Positions 12,960 to 23,905 of a DNA stretch of 64,000 nucleotides are shown piece by piece. The notes beneath the pieces were generated by a model. That model was not told the origin of the DNA. It made no database searches and saw nothing but the letters and a program-made list of their open reading frames with translations. The DNA is from Metopolophium dirhodum (taxonomy: Eukaryota; Arthropoda; Insecta; Hemiptera; Aphididae), in NCBI RefSeq assembly GCF_019925205.1, contig NC_083566.1:5084001-5148000 (forward strand), read 5' to 3'. Position numbers and translations under genes: made by a program. How positions within the stretch are numbered: the stretch's first letter is position 1; every line of letters begins with the position of its first letter.

Positions 12960-15550
12960 ATTCCTTTTAAAATAATATTAAGTAACCGTTAGACATAAAC
13001 AAATTAATTACGAACAATTTTAGGATTAGTGGATTCTTTTCAAAAGTGTAAGGATTATATTTTTTTAGATTGATACGTTATGTCTTATGAGGCACCTACC
13101 TACTTAAGAGTGTATCCATAGAAGACGTCTAATCCAAGTTTGCTGATTAGAGATAATATCATCGATGTGCTCAGACTTAAATATTATTAATGATGATAAT
13201 CAAAAATATCCGAAGAAGTATAACGCTGTTCGACGAACATGTGTTACACAAATGCAGCGGAATGTGTCAACTGACCGACCAACAATATATTATCATCAGT
13301 TCCAGTTTCTCACTACATAGTACAACCGTCATCGCCACCGCGAAATAAAAGTATATAATAATAGCTGGTATTAGGATACTAACTACATCGAGCCAAAACG
13401 GCCAGCGCGGTGCCATTATTTGTACAGAAAAAAAAAATGGAAACATTTATCATCCACGAGCGAATAAAACTTTTGCACCGCATTGGCAGTGGGAGCGGCA
13501 AGGTTTTGGCGTTTGTTCGTTATTTTTATTCTCAATTTTAATTTGTGATAGTGGTGTGGCGAGACGATTCTGTGGTTAGTGTGCGAGTGGATTCCCTGCT
13601 CGGACCGCCGATTACAATAATATAACGATAATATTATACGGCGTATCTACTGCGATAAAAATATCGGACGTGGTCGAGTCCACTTGACCGGAGCGGTAAT
13701 CATAATTGGTGCATTTTTGTGAAAGGGGGTTGGACGTGGGTAAAACAATCTCCCTCTCCCCCCGTGAATAAGGTATATATTTTGTAGTAATATAATATTA
13801 TTGTTGTAAAATCAGAGTAAAATAAAATAAAATAACAAAACTACTGTTGAATAACAAAATCAATCAAGAACATGGTTATTATAATATTATAGGTACGTGC
13901 CGTTGCGGGAAATCCTCTGAATCAAAAGTTATATTATTATAAATAATACATTGTTATCACGCCTAACCAACATGTTGTGGTCGAGATTTGGATAATAGCC
14001 ACTGGCCGCCAGTGGTGATTGACGAAATAATCTTGAACCGCGCACGCCTACCAAAAATCATTACAACTTTCGGTGACCGACCGAACTTCGGAACACTGCG
14101 GCAGTAATATCGCGTTGTCAGCTAGACACGCAATGGTAGTGAATCACTGATGGTCAGCGATTGCACATCATAGAGAGAGAGGCTGTGTACCCAACGCCCT
14201 ACGCATAATGGAGGAAAAAAACTGACCCCGTAAGTTAATGCGTTGGTCTAACCATCGAGTTCGCACTCGCTCTCGCTCATTCCATACCTTGGTAACCTTT
14301 GTAACGGAAAAAAACGAGGTTATGTAATTAAAATCGTTTAATCTACATCCATATTAATCATATCCTACGCTGTAAATTATACGAGGCTACAGTTTTTTTT
14401 CATTTAATACAAAACGTTTGGCTTTTTTGCTAATTATTGTCTTCGCAAAATGTAATATGCAGTAAGTTCAAACACCAGTGTTTGAAAATATCCTCACATA
14501 GACACATTAACTTAGATTTACTATCCGCTTACATTCGTCTAAATACGCCTTGGAACGGACCGAGTTATATAAAAAACGGGGTTTAACAAAAATTAAGAAA
14601 TGCCTCTATTTATGCGTTTTAAATGCTAAGAAGACAAAACATTGTGTTTTACTCAGAAAAAGGCCAGTTGATAATATTATAGTTGATTCAACACAAAGGT
14701 TTTTAATACAGGTAGTTTTACACTTTTACTGTTATACAATAACTAAAAAATTGTAAAAAAAAATTGTAAATTTTTATATACCACAATGTTATTTGGATTA
14801 TGCTGGAGAGTTAAAATTAAATTTATGTCTATAAAAATCGATTATCATTTAGATATCCACGTGACTTTCTTCTTAATATCTGGATTCGGCATTGAAGAAC
14901 AGTCCACTTTTGGGGTGAAAAAATCGAGCATTTGAATATTATATTAATGGCAAATCCTTATTGTATTAATTAATTAATTAAAAAAAATAGTTGAAATGCG
15001 ATCCAAAATACTATTTCTGGAAATTTGGATTGGAAATAACCAAACATAATATCGAACCAAAATTACAATTTTCATAATCGTTCAACATTTAAGTATATAA
15101 TGTGAAAGTCATATTGTGGAGGAACAGATTCTCATTGGTCGATCTTTTATAATCATACCTCTCAACTTAACACAGTCTTCGAATTTTTGTATACTGAGAC
15201 TTTTCTTATCGTCACGCAATACCGAACGCCGCTAAAACGGGACCTATGACCTCGTTATTGGTCGCGTTCTAGGATGGAGGTGAGGGGGGGGGAAGTCTGG
15301 TTTTCGTATCCTGAAACACGGTGACGCCCATTCCGTGAGCCCCTGACCACATTGTTGCATTTTCGTTTGAAGTCGCTTTTCCTTTAAACCAGCACAATAA
15401 TAATATCATAACCGTTATGTTATTTTTCAATGTAAATATTATAATAAAACACACGCGTTTCTTCCATAGAGGCGGTTTTTTATTCTTTTGTTCCACGACT
15501 GTATGTTCTCTTTGAAATAACCAATTAACTACCTTTCATCAACTACGGAG
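12960..15550. other. Noncoding, with a CpG-rich block at about 13.23-14.33 kb
   Basis: The CpG-rich part has GCGAGACGATTC, GGACCGCCG and GTCGAGTCCAC-like sequence and a short perfect inverted repeat at 13999-14015 (CCACTGGC / GCCAGTGG, one-base spacer). No convincing exon was found. It may be a promoter or regulatory block like the other islands in the window. The remainder is AT-rich, with only short motif-free frames. Confidence 0.35.
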
Positions 15551-15834
15551 CAGTGGCGGGTTTAGGATTTTTTTTTTTGAGGGCGGGGCTTTTCAAAACA
15601 ATATTACATACATATTGATCGAAAACTCTCTTTTTCTCAATTTCATATTATTAATGATAAATTATAATACAACGTACAATTAGTACGTAAACTTACGTAC
15701 TTATGAGTATAAAATATAAAGTTATATTAGTATAAGTTACTCATACATTTTATGCCTTAACTATGTTAGTTACTATGTTAGCTAATTGGCAATGGGGGGC
15801 CCCGGTCCCTCTGCCGCCCTTAAATCCTTCTCTG
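15551..15834. mobile_element. hAT-type miniature inverted-repeat element
   Basis: The left end is CAGTGGCGGGTTTAGGATTT. The right end, reverse-complemented, is CAGAGAAGGATTTAAGGGCGG. Both start with CAG and share GGATTT/GGGCGG words, giving imperfect terminal inverted repeats. Flanks CTACGGAG and TAACGAAG agree at 5 of 8 positions, consistent with an old 8-bp target duplication. At 284 bp it has no coding capacity and would need a transposase in trans. Confidence 0.55.
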
Positions 15835-16689
15835 TAACGAAGCGTTGTTGTTTGTCACTGGCTAACAGCAGTGTAACTGTGTAAGCGTCAACACCTAAGA
15901 TAAATAAACAATGCCATAATATAATATTACTATATTTTTATATATTATATTCTATAGATACAACGACGTGCAATTATATTTATACGGAAATCGGTATAAA
16001 ATGATTATGCCTACTGACGTGTACACACGATCGTTATGAATATAATATCTATTTATACAGATACAGCTATATAGTGTATATTTTATTATAATATCATGAG
16101 ATTAAGTGTAAAAAAATTATTCGCAACTTTTTTTACATAAATTTGATGTCGGTTTCAAACGAAACAACCGCCGGTGAAACGCGCACTTATCGGTTTTCGA
16201 CGATCCCCGTTGTACTTTTTTATTATTGTTTTTTTTTTTTTTTACCGACAAAAAAGTACCGTTGACACATTATACTGTTACGATATTCGTTCACCCAGTT
16301 GAAAACATCATCAGGTTTTTTTTTAATTCTCCAAGTGCTTTTTACTCATTTAAATTACTGAGGTCAAATTCTATTATTATACTGTGCCGTCGTCGGTCGT
16401 TAAATACACACGCGGGGTATAGAAATATTTGTTTAACAATCGATGGAAAAATTTCAAAACCCCTCTTTTACGCCAGTAATAATAGGTTAGTGCCAATATT
16501 TAGAAGAAAAAAAAAATGTTATTTTCCGTCAGGATGTCAGAGGAACCCAACAAAACAAACATGCAGTATTGAACTATGTCGTATATAGTAAATATATTTA
16601 TTTAATATACAGACTTACCAGTTACCGTAAAATGGTGGAGTAATAGGTACGTGTCATAACTCATAAATAGCTAATTGCTAAAATCTGAT
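15835..16689. other. AT-rich noncoding stretch
   Basis: The 120-codon + frame at 16226-16588 starts in a T run, contains long A and T runs and has no motif. No other feature seen. Confidence 0.45.
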
Positions 16690-16977
16690 CTAATCCAATT
16701 TTTTTTTTTTTTTTTTGAGTTCCCCCTTCGAATAATAATTTTGAACTACAACAAAATAACAAATCGATATTCTCGATAGTAAAAATATCATATTTTGCCA
16801 ACATTTTAACTTTAAATGTCTATGATAAAAATGTAAATGTTTTTAATACATTCACTGCTCAGCTCGGAATCTAAAATAAATTTAAAATATCAATAATATT
16901 ATACAATATAAATTACCTATAACAAAAAAAAATATCCTTACAAATATAGCGCGACAGACCGTCTCCGTTCAAAATTG
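16690..16977. repeat. Fragmentary copies of the 39-908 repeat family
   Basis: GCTCAGCTCGGAATCTAAAA at 16855-16876 matches the right end of copies A and B. GACAGACCGTCTCCGTTCAA at 16954-16973 is the reverse complement of their GAGCGGAGACG..TGTC block. Two partial copies facing each other, or an internally rearranged one, fit. An 18-base T run at 16700-16717 precedes them. Confidence 0.4.
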
Positions 16978-18060
16978 TTTATAATCGTTTAAAATACATT
17001 TCAATATTTTATTATTGAATTCAAATGTATACATTTGTTACGAGGTCCACATTTTATTTTTAGTTATTTAAATTTAAGGTGATTTAACTTGTAATTGAAC
17101 TTTACCTCTGATAATAATAAATGCTTTAATATACATCCGCCTAGTAAAACTACATATTACCATAATTCAATATTAATAATATTAAAAAAAAAAAAAAAAA
17201 AATTCTAAAATATAATTTACAGTAAAAATGTATTAATATTTAATACTGATCTAAAATAATAAATGGAAACTGTAGATAAAAATATACATAGAATAATCAA
17301 TCCTCTGCAAGTAAATATGAAAAAAAAATTAATTTATACAATATTGTAATAAAAAGTCTATACTTCGTTTAAATTATTTATGATCTTTTTTTTTATAACG
17401 AAATATATAGCTTATAGTTAAATACTCGATATCAAACTATAGTATCGTGGTTTATATTCTCAAATGCATTTATTGAATTTAATTAAAAATTAGTAGAGAA
17501 TATAAAATGGGTATTATATTTGCATGGCTCAAATTAATTTTTGAAACTAAAAAACATATCATTGTTGAATAACTGGACTGGGTTATCTTTTAGAATATAT
17601 TTAATTTTTTATTTATTGTTCGTTGTTCATTTGAAACGGAATGCGATAAATTGCGGGTCAATAAAATACGATTAAATAAAAAATAATAATGATAAGCATC
17701 CAATCGTATTAAAATGGATTATGTCTGATTCCATTTTATGTAAATACGTATACTTTTTACAGTTGACTGTATTAAAATATTTTCTACCGGTGGTGGTATT
17801 CATTATATGCGATACGGGTTCAATATAAGTGGGTACAACTATGTTATTTCATACTTGTATACTAAATTAGTATACTCTCGTTGTTCTATTAAATTCTAGC
17901 CATACGACACCGAACCACTGCAGCTGCTGGAGATATAGAACTTGAGTAATCATACTTATAACTCTTTACATACTTGTGTAGTTTATTTTGTTTTATTTTA
18001 AATTTTTTAGGCGGGGTATGGAATATACTTTGTTTTGTTGTATGTACTTCAATTATTCAG
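16978..18060. other. AT-rich noncoding stretch
   Basis: Includes an A run of about 18 bases near 17185-17202. No feature supportable. Confidence 0.45.
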
Positions 18061-19050
18061 CGGAGGATAAATTACGTGGAATTGTAAGGCACATGAACCG
18101 TGCGACTTCCATCCACTGAAATGGCTCTGCAGGTAAAACATAATGATACAGGTAGCGTGAGTGTTGTTCAATCAGCGGACGTATTGTAATTAGGTTAGGT
18201 ATGCGTTTCTACGGGGCACGGTTAAGGTGGCGAAAACGAAGCACCTGATGGTCGGTCGGAAGAGTAACGGCGGAATAAATATAAATGGCCGACGTAGCGG
18301 TGGCTGTGTAGTGATGGCTGTGCAGGATTTATAGTGATGAGTGGGTGGGTTTAGGAGATAAATTATTTTCGACGACGATGTACTGAGTAAACGAATGTAA
18401 TGTCGAAACCTTTCTGGCGGTTTATACGCGCACATACACGCACAACAATAATCACGATAATGCACCAAACGTGGTGAATATACAAAATCGCAATCAAAAC
18501 ATATTGTGTAACCACGTCGACCGGTGCCCGGAGTAGGTACAAAGGAAAAATTGAAAAAGAAATTGGATTTTTTTTAGATACTCCTCAAACCTGTACAACT
18601 GCTTGCATATGTTCAATACGAAAATCCGATTAAAATTGAAATCAGTGAAAGAAAATAAGTAAAAACTCCCATATTATACGGTTTTTCCAATACCTAATAC
18701 CTCAGCAAAAATAGTGACGATACCAACTATTTGAGACTGATCTTATGTCATAACGTTTTCATTAATTTTATCGAGTAATCTATAATCATCGGTTGGTCGT
18801 CTACTGCAGTTTGAAATTATGCGGATGTAGGTTGTTTTCTGAGTTTTGTGGCAGTGTGTGTGTGTGGGGGGGGGGGGGGGGGGGGAGGGCGGCGTTAGAT
18901 CGACGAATAAGAAGTGGAAAGAGACTTCAAACTTTGTTATTCAAAAACGCAATATCCGAGTGAAGAGACGGCGGATTATGATTGTTGTGTGTGTGTGTGT
19001 TTGTTTGTGATGTATTTATTTACTGACTGCTGAGCGTAGTATTTTAGAAA
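18061..19050. other. CpG-rich island with GT and G homopolymer tract
   Basis: GC-rich sequence with CG-dense words (GTCGACCGGTGCCCGG near 18515). A TG repeat at 18854-18866 runs directly into 20 consecutive G at 18866-18885, and a second TG repeat lies near 18985-19000. The minus frame at 18190-18468 is Pro/Arg/Thr-rich without a motif and is not supported as a gene. Confidence 0.4.
18866..18885 (+). repeat. G20 homopolymer
   Basis: Twenty consecutive G preceded by a TG repeat. It is the longest G run in the window. Confidence 0.95.
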
Positions 19051-20799
19051 AATCGATCAAGTTTAAAATTAAAATACGGTTTATCTGAAATTTTAAACCT
19101 ATACACGAGTCTGTATTTGTTCTTGTCCAATATTATGCAGCGACTACACAGCCGATATATTATACGACGTTCGTGTTCAGAAAGTAGAATATATATTTAT
19201 GGTTTCGTTGGTTTCCAGAGACAATAAATCGTGTGCGACTCGAACGTTTACCGACTGAAACTTTATACTACCACAAAAGATACTGTTTGCAATCAAGTGC
19301 TTACATTTCTTATTTTCTTGTGATTGATTTTTACTTATCATAAGTCTTAATTTCATTGTCAATGATTGTCTTACAAATTAATTTTGACTAGAAATCTTAG
19401 TTAGGTACGCATCAAGCATATCGATGGCTTAATTTAAAAATGTTGTCAGTATATTTTTTGACGAAAATGAGTCAAGTGCATAATATTTTAAGAATAGTAA
19501 TAATTGTATGTTCGGAAATTAGTGGTAAGTGATATTGTACATATTTAAGTCAATAGATAGCGGACTATTATGTGATAAGTACTACAAATAAATATTGTTA
19601 TTTCTAAAATGTGTTAATTTCTATAATTGTGTATTAATAACAGTTTTGCAATAATGTGTTAAGTGAGCACTCATACAACATTTTTACCGTATATGAATTT
19701 TTTCCCGCCATATTGGGTGTGTGTTAAATAAATGTGTTAAGTACAGTTTTAATTTATTTATCTTTAAAATGTCTTCTACTCATAAATAGTTCTTATAATA
19801 TACTATTGATAGGGTAAATAAGCAGTGCATCACAACTATTTAATTTTGTTTAGTTATTGCATAATCTCTTCAGTGAGACATACAAAATTAAAATCATTGA
19901 ATTAGCTCTACTGTAAAATTCATTATTTTTTATAAACAACATTTTTGAATTAAGCCATCGATATGTACGTTAAAAATAACAATAACAATATGTACAATAA
20001 AAATTACATGCTCACTTATCCTATTCCATAATTGTTAACACTGTTCTCTTTTGTAAGGCCATCTATTATATATATTTAATACGTATATTTAGATACACAC
20101 GTATCTAACGCAAACATGAGTTTAATACCAATTAAAATTATCATAACATTACTTACAACGTAACTACTTGACATTTCAGTAGACAAAGACAACTTTGTAT
20201 ATTAATTAATAAATAGCTATATTATTTAAATTATTATATTATATAGGTAGCCAGGTAGGTACGTATTCATATAGTTCAATAAAATTAGTAACTATTGCAT
20301 GTTAAAAGATGATAATTGTCTATTGTTGCTATCTTATACCAAATGTTGTATTAATTTATTAACCAACAATAAATTAATAGATTTATTGTTTATCTTCTAC
20401 AATGTAAGAATATGATGCAATTATTCAACGCGGTAGGCGTCTATCTCTCACTAATTACATTTTCTAAGATAGATAGAGCTAGAATTTTATTTTACACACA
20501 CTTCTTAGTCTTCTAAACAAACTGCACTAAGCCACACAGTACTTTCACAGCTGTTAAAATACTGAAGCCATTATGATTGTACGTCACTATAACTGTAGCA
20601 GCGCTGATTTAATTATAACATTTAACTGTAATTCTAAAACAAATAATAATTTACCTTAAGTATTGAGTATAGGTACCTAAAGTTTGAAATAAGGTTATAT
20701 AATATAATGTTATTATGCATTTAACTTTATAACAAAATATACAATTTTAAACTAATAACTAAAAGTAACGACATAGTTATTATATATTGATATTTGACC
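19051..20799. other. AT-rich noncoding stretch
   Basis: No motif-bearing frame or RNA gene seen. Confidence 0.45.
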
Positions 20800-21011
20800 C
20801 AGAGGCGTGCTCAGGAATTTTGAATGGAGGGGTAGATAAAAAAAATTGCAAACTGCCTAAACTAAAATTGAGAAAAGCAATTATTATAATTAAATATATA
20901 TGTGTATAGTATTAGTATATAATATTATGTAATATGTAATATACTAATATGTATAAAATTAAATATATATTTGTCTAGAGTTGAACCCCAACCCCCTTGA
21001 GCACGGCACTA
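20800..21011. mobile_element. hAT-type miniature inverted-repeat element
   Basis: The left end is CAGAGGCGTGCTCAGGAATT. The right end, reverse-complemented, is TAGTGCCGTGCTCAAGGGGG. They share CGTGCTCA plus the AG and GC at matching positions. Flanks ATTTGACC and ATCCGACC agree at 6 of 8 positions, as expected for an old hAT 8-bp duplication. The 212-bp body is AT-rich and noncoding. Confidence 0.55.
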
Positions 21012-21409
21012 ATCCGACCAAAAAATATGTTCATAGATGTTTGAAGTGGTGCAATTTAATTTAAATGTTCTGATGAATATGTAGTTCCGGTAAAATATAT
21101 GTCTGTGTTTTTTCTTAAATGTTTTTTTTCAACATATATATAATAATATTAGTTTTTAACATAATAATAATTATTATACTATCTATTAAAAAGTAATTAT
21201 TATACTATGCAACTGGTGATAATCTTTAAACACGCATTTACAAATTGTTTACCAAGAACATAATATGTTTTCTTAGACATTATTAAAGTTTATCGATAAA
21301 TCATTACTGAATATTTATTCTAAAAGTTTTAGTAATCTCCAAGTTACTGTCTTTAGGAAACAATTAGGTAACCACCAAAATCACAAGATAAATCATACTA
21401 GAGACTTGG
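21012..21409. other. AT-rich noncoding stretch
   Basis: No feature supportable. Confidence 0.4.
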
Positions 21410-21480
21410 ACTCGAACCGTTTACATTATTTTAATTTATGATTGCTATTGTCCTCTACCAACAACATCGTCGCAATAATA
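21410..21480 (-). mobile_element. Degenerate tRNA-like head, probable old SINE relic
   Basis: On the minus strand GTTGTTGGTAGAGGACAATAG resembles the D-arm/A-box region AGTTGGTAGAGCA. About 35 bases later there is a perfect B box (GGTTCGAGTCC, complement of 21409-21419). The T stem does not pair and the acceptor arm is missing, so this is not a functional tRNA. The 3' end of the putative SINE could not be placed. Confidence 0.35.
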
Positions 21481-22660
21481 CTATGGTTGTTAAAATATAG
21501 TAATATATAATAAATACATGACTAAGTCAACAATGACATCGACTTTTCTACTTGTTTTTAATTTTTCACCCGAGTTGCGCGAACGCGTATAGCTCACGAT
21601 GAAAAATTAAAATAATTTTTCATTCGTTATAATGATTTACGATTTTCAAGTGCGTATATCCACGCACTTTTATATCATTACGCCGATTATTTTTATATAA
21701 TTGATGTGTATTTTTTTATTCGAAGTAAATTAATAGAATTTGAAGTTTGATTTCATAATAAAATGCGCGTGACTACACAATGGAAATGGCCTACAGCATA
21801 CTGGTTTAAATTTATAATTTATATTTAATTACATAATGAAAAATAATGAAAACAAATTACTAAAATAACAAATATATAGTTTTTAATGTTTTAATATAAC
21901 GCTGACTCCGGGTAAGGTTATCACAGTTTTTAAATTTGTATTTAATTTTTTTTAACACGTTTTTTTTTTTTGTAATATTGCATTGCTAATTATTTAATAT
22001 CTTGACTAATTCTTATAAAAATAGTCTCATGTAATTATTCATGTTCATACAAACGATTGTTGATATTTTTTTTTAATTTATCCATCCAATATTTCAGTAT
22101 GGGAATTTTGTCTTTAGAAAATCTTAACCAAAGACAATAGCCAGTAGTGGGAAAAAATGTTAACTAAAAATTTATCGTAACAGCTTATTACGACTTATCA
22201 ATACAGTCAAAAATTACACATCGACAATTGCATTAATACACTAGTAGTTTGCTGAGTATAGAAAAAGAACGGTGGTAATAAATAACAAATTCACGCGAAA
22301 AAAATTATTAATTACTCAAATTTTACTTTTTTAGCGTATCATTTCATACACGGCAACATTATGTACCACCTGCTGCTCATTATGAGACAGGACGAGCCTA
22401 AAACAAATTTAAAATAGTAATCTTAAAGATAAAGTATAGAACGGTATAAATAAATCATAAAAATATCAACATATACACTTCATAAAGTACGCTCAAGTTT
22501 AATCTCCCAACAAGAAAGATGAATCCTCATAATCATATTAAAATCAAAATAATCAGTACCCATATTATACGTTGTAATACTTGTAAAATAATTTAGTTTT
22601 GTGAATCGCCACTGCCATAAGCTTTTTATCTGTATACGCAAACGTTTTTTTATATTTTAA
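21481..22660. other. AT-rich noncoding stretch
   Basis: Short CpG words near 21575-21690; otherwise AT-rich. No feature supportable. Confidence 0.4.
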
Positions 22661-23655
22661 TAATATGTGCGCTACGACGGAAAGAAAACAGAATTTAACT
22701 GCATCATTAGACGATTTTCCGATAAAATGTATTTACGTACAATTTAAATGTATTTGTCGTTGCAACAGTTGTAGGCGAGAGTGTTGTATTTGTACGGAGG
22801 TGCAGTTGGTGTAAAACGAAGCTGATGTGCTAAATGTAATACGATTTTGAGAACGGTTCATCAGAATAAAATTAAATAATACCGACAAACTTTAACTCTC
22901 TGTAATGCTCACCTCTAGGAACGCGCATTCGAAGTAAATAATAATAACAATATAACAATAATTATTACAACGGACGGGTAGAGCGTTTATTTCGGGTGGC
23001 TTTGAGCATAACGACAAATATAACAATACTTCATCCGAAAGCTGTCACGACCATCCGAACGTCGCGTACGACTCGGCAGACTCGTTAAACGGCGTAATAT
23101 CTGAGACCGTGGGACGCAAAGACGTCTGAAAGTGTGCTTTAAAAACGTTTATTAATGATAATATTGTTCTGTGTAGTATTATAATAATTATGCATAACTA
23201 CTCGCAGCCGTCCACCGCCGCCGCCGCGGCGAGGGTAAAACTTTTGAACGAGTAAATGAGAGGTCTATCCTGGCAGTGGTTAACGGCGGTGGGGGGGGGG
23301 GGGGGACGCGAAAAAAATGACAGGTGTACGCGAATAAAGCCATCTTTCACCCTGCATAGTGTGCAGGCTGTTGCGCCATTGTTTGTAGGGGAAAAAATCG
23401 ACACTCTCTCTTTCCCTTTCACTCTCAGTTCTCACCGATTGGACGAAAATCTTAATACAAATAGTTTATCCCTCGGAGATTGGCCGTGCCCCGTAGGCTG
23501 CACGACGTCGTTAAAATATCGGGCACTGCTGGCGTTTAAGTGGGTCGCACGAGAGTTGTTTGTGCCGAAAATGTACATCGGGAGTCGTAGGAATATGTGA
23601 ATAGTGTTTTCCAACACTTTTGGCTCTCTCCAAAAACTATTCGACGCCGCCACAC
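22661..23655. other. CpG-rich island with G15 run
   Basis: Contains CGTCGCGTACGACTCGG near 23060 and CCGCCGCCGCCGCGGCG near 23215. A G15 run lies at 23291-23305. Frames over it (for example 23256-23600 +, 23432-23653 -) exist on both strands and read through the poly-G, so coding is not supported. Probably a promoter or regulatory block. Confidence 0.35.
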
Positions 23656-23705
23656 TCTAAAAGTGATATATTTTATACTCATATAATATATTATTATAAT
23701 GATTA

Positions 23706-23895
23706 TTTTTTTTTTTTCATTGGACGAAGGCTTCGACGACTGAGGTCATTAGCCCGTAAGGTTGGAACGGTTGTAAAAACGTGTATGTGTGCCAAGGTTT
23801 TAGCGCACTACGAACCCGAGTGGTCACCCATCCGGGAACTAGTGACAGCGGCCATTACTTACTCTCAGTCGCGTTGCGTCGCGCCACGCCAAGCC
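23706..23895 (-). mobile_element. 5S rRNA-related SINE
   Basis: Read on the minus strand, the element starts near GGCTTGGCGTGGCGCG and contains ACTAGTTCCCGGATGGGTG followed by ACCACTCGGG. This matches the 5S rRNA box C region (TTGGATGGGTGACC); the 12 bases GGATGGGTGACC, complement of 23822-23833, are identical. It ends with GGGCTAATGACCTCAGTCG and then a poly-A tail (T run at 23706-23717 on +). The same 3' tail recurs at 26891-26945. ATATTATTAT on both sides may be a target duplication. This layout fits 5S-derived SINEs (SINE3-like). It is not an intact 5S gene because box A and the terminal stem are absent. Confidence 0.6.
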
Positions 23896-23905
23896 ATATT
23901 ATTAT

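Noticed and set aside
21409..21480. Functional tRNA gene
   Set aside because: The B box is perfect, but the T stem does not pair and no acceptor stem can be formed.
23822..23833. Genuine 5S rRNA gene
   Set aside because: Only the box C region matches; box A, the intermediate element and the terminal stem are not present.
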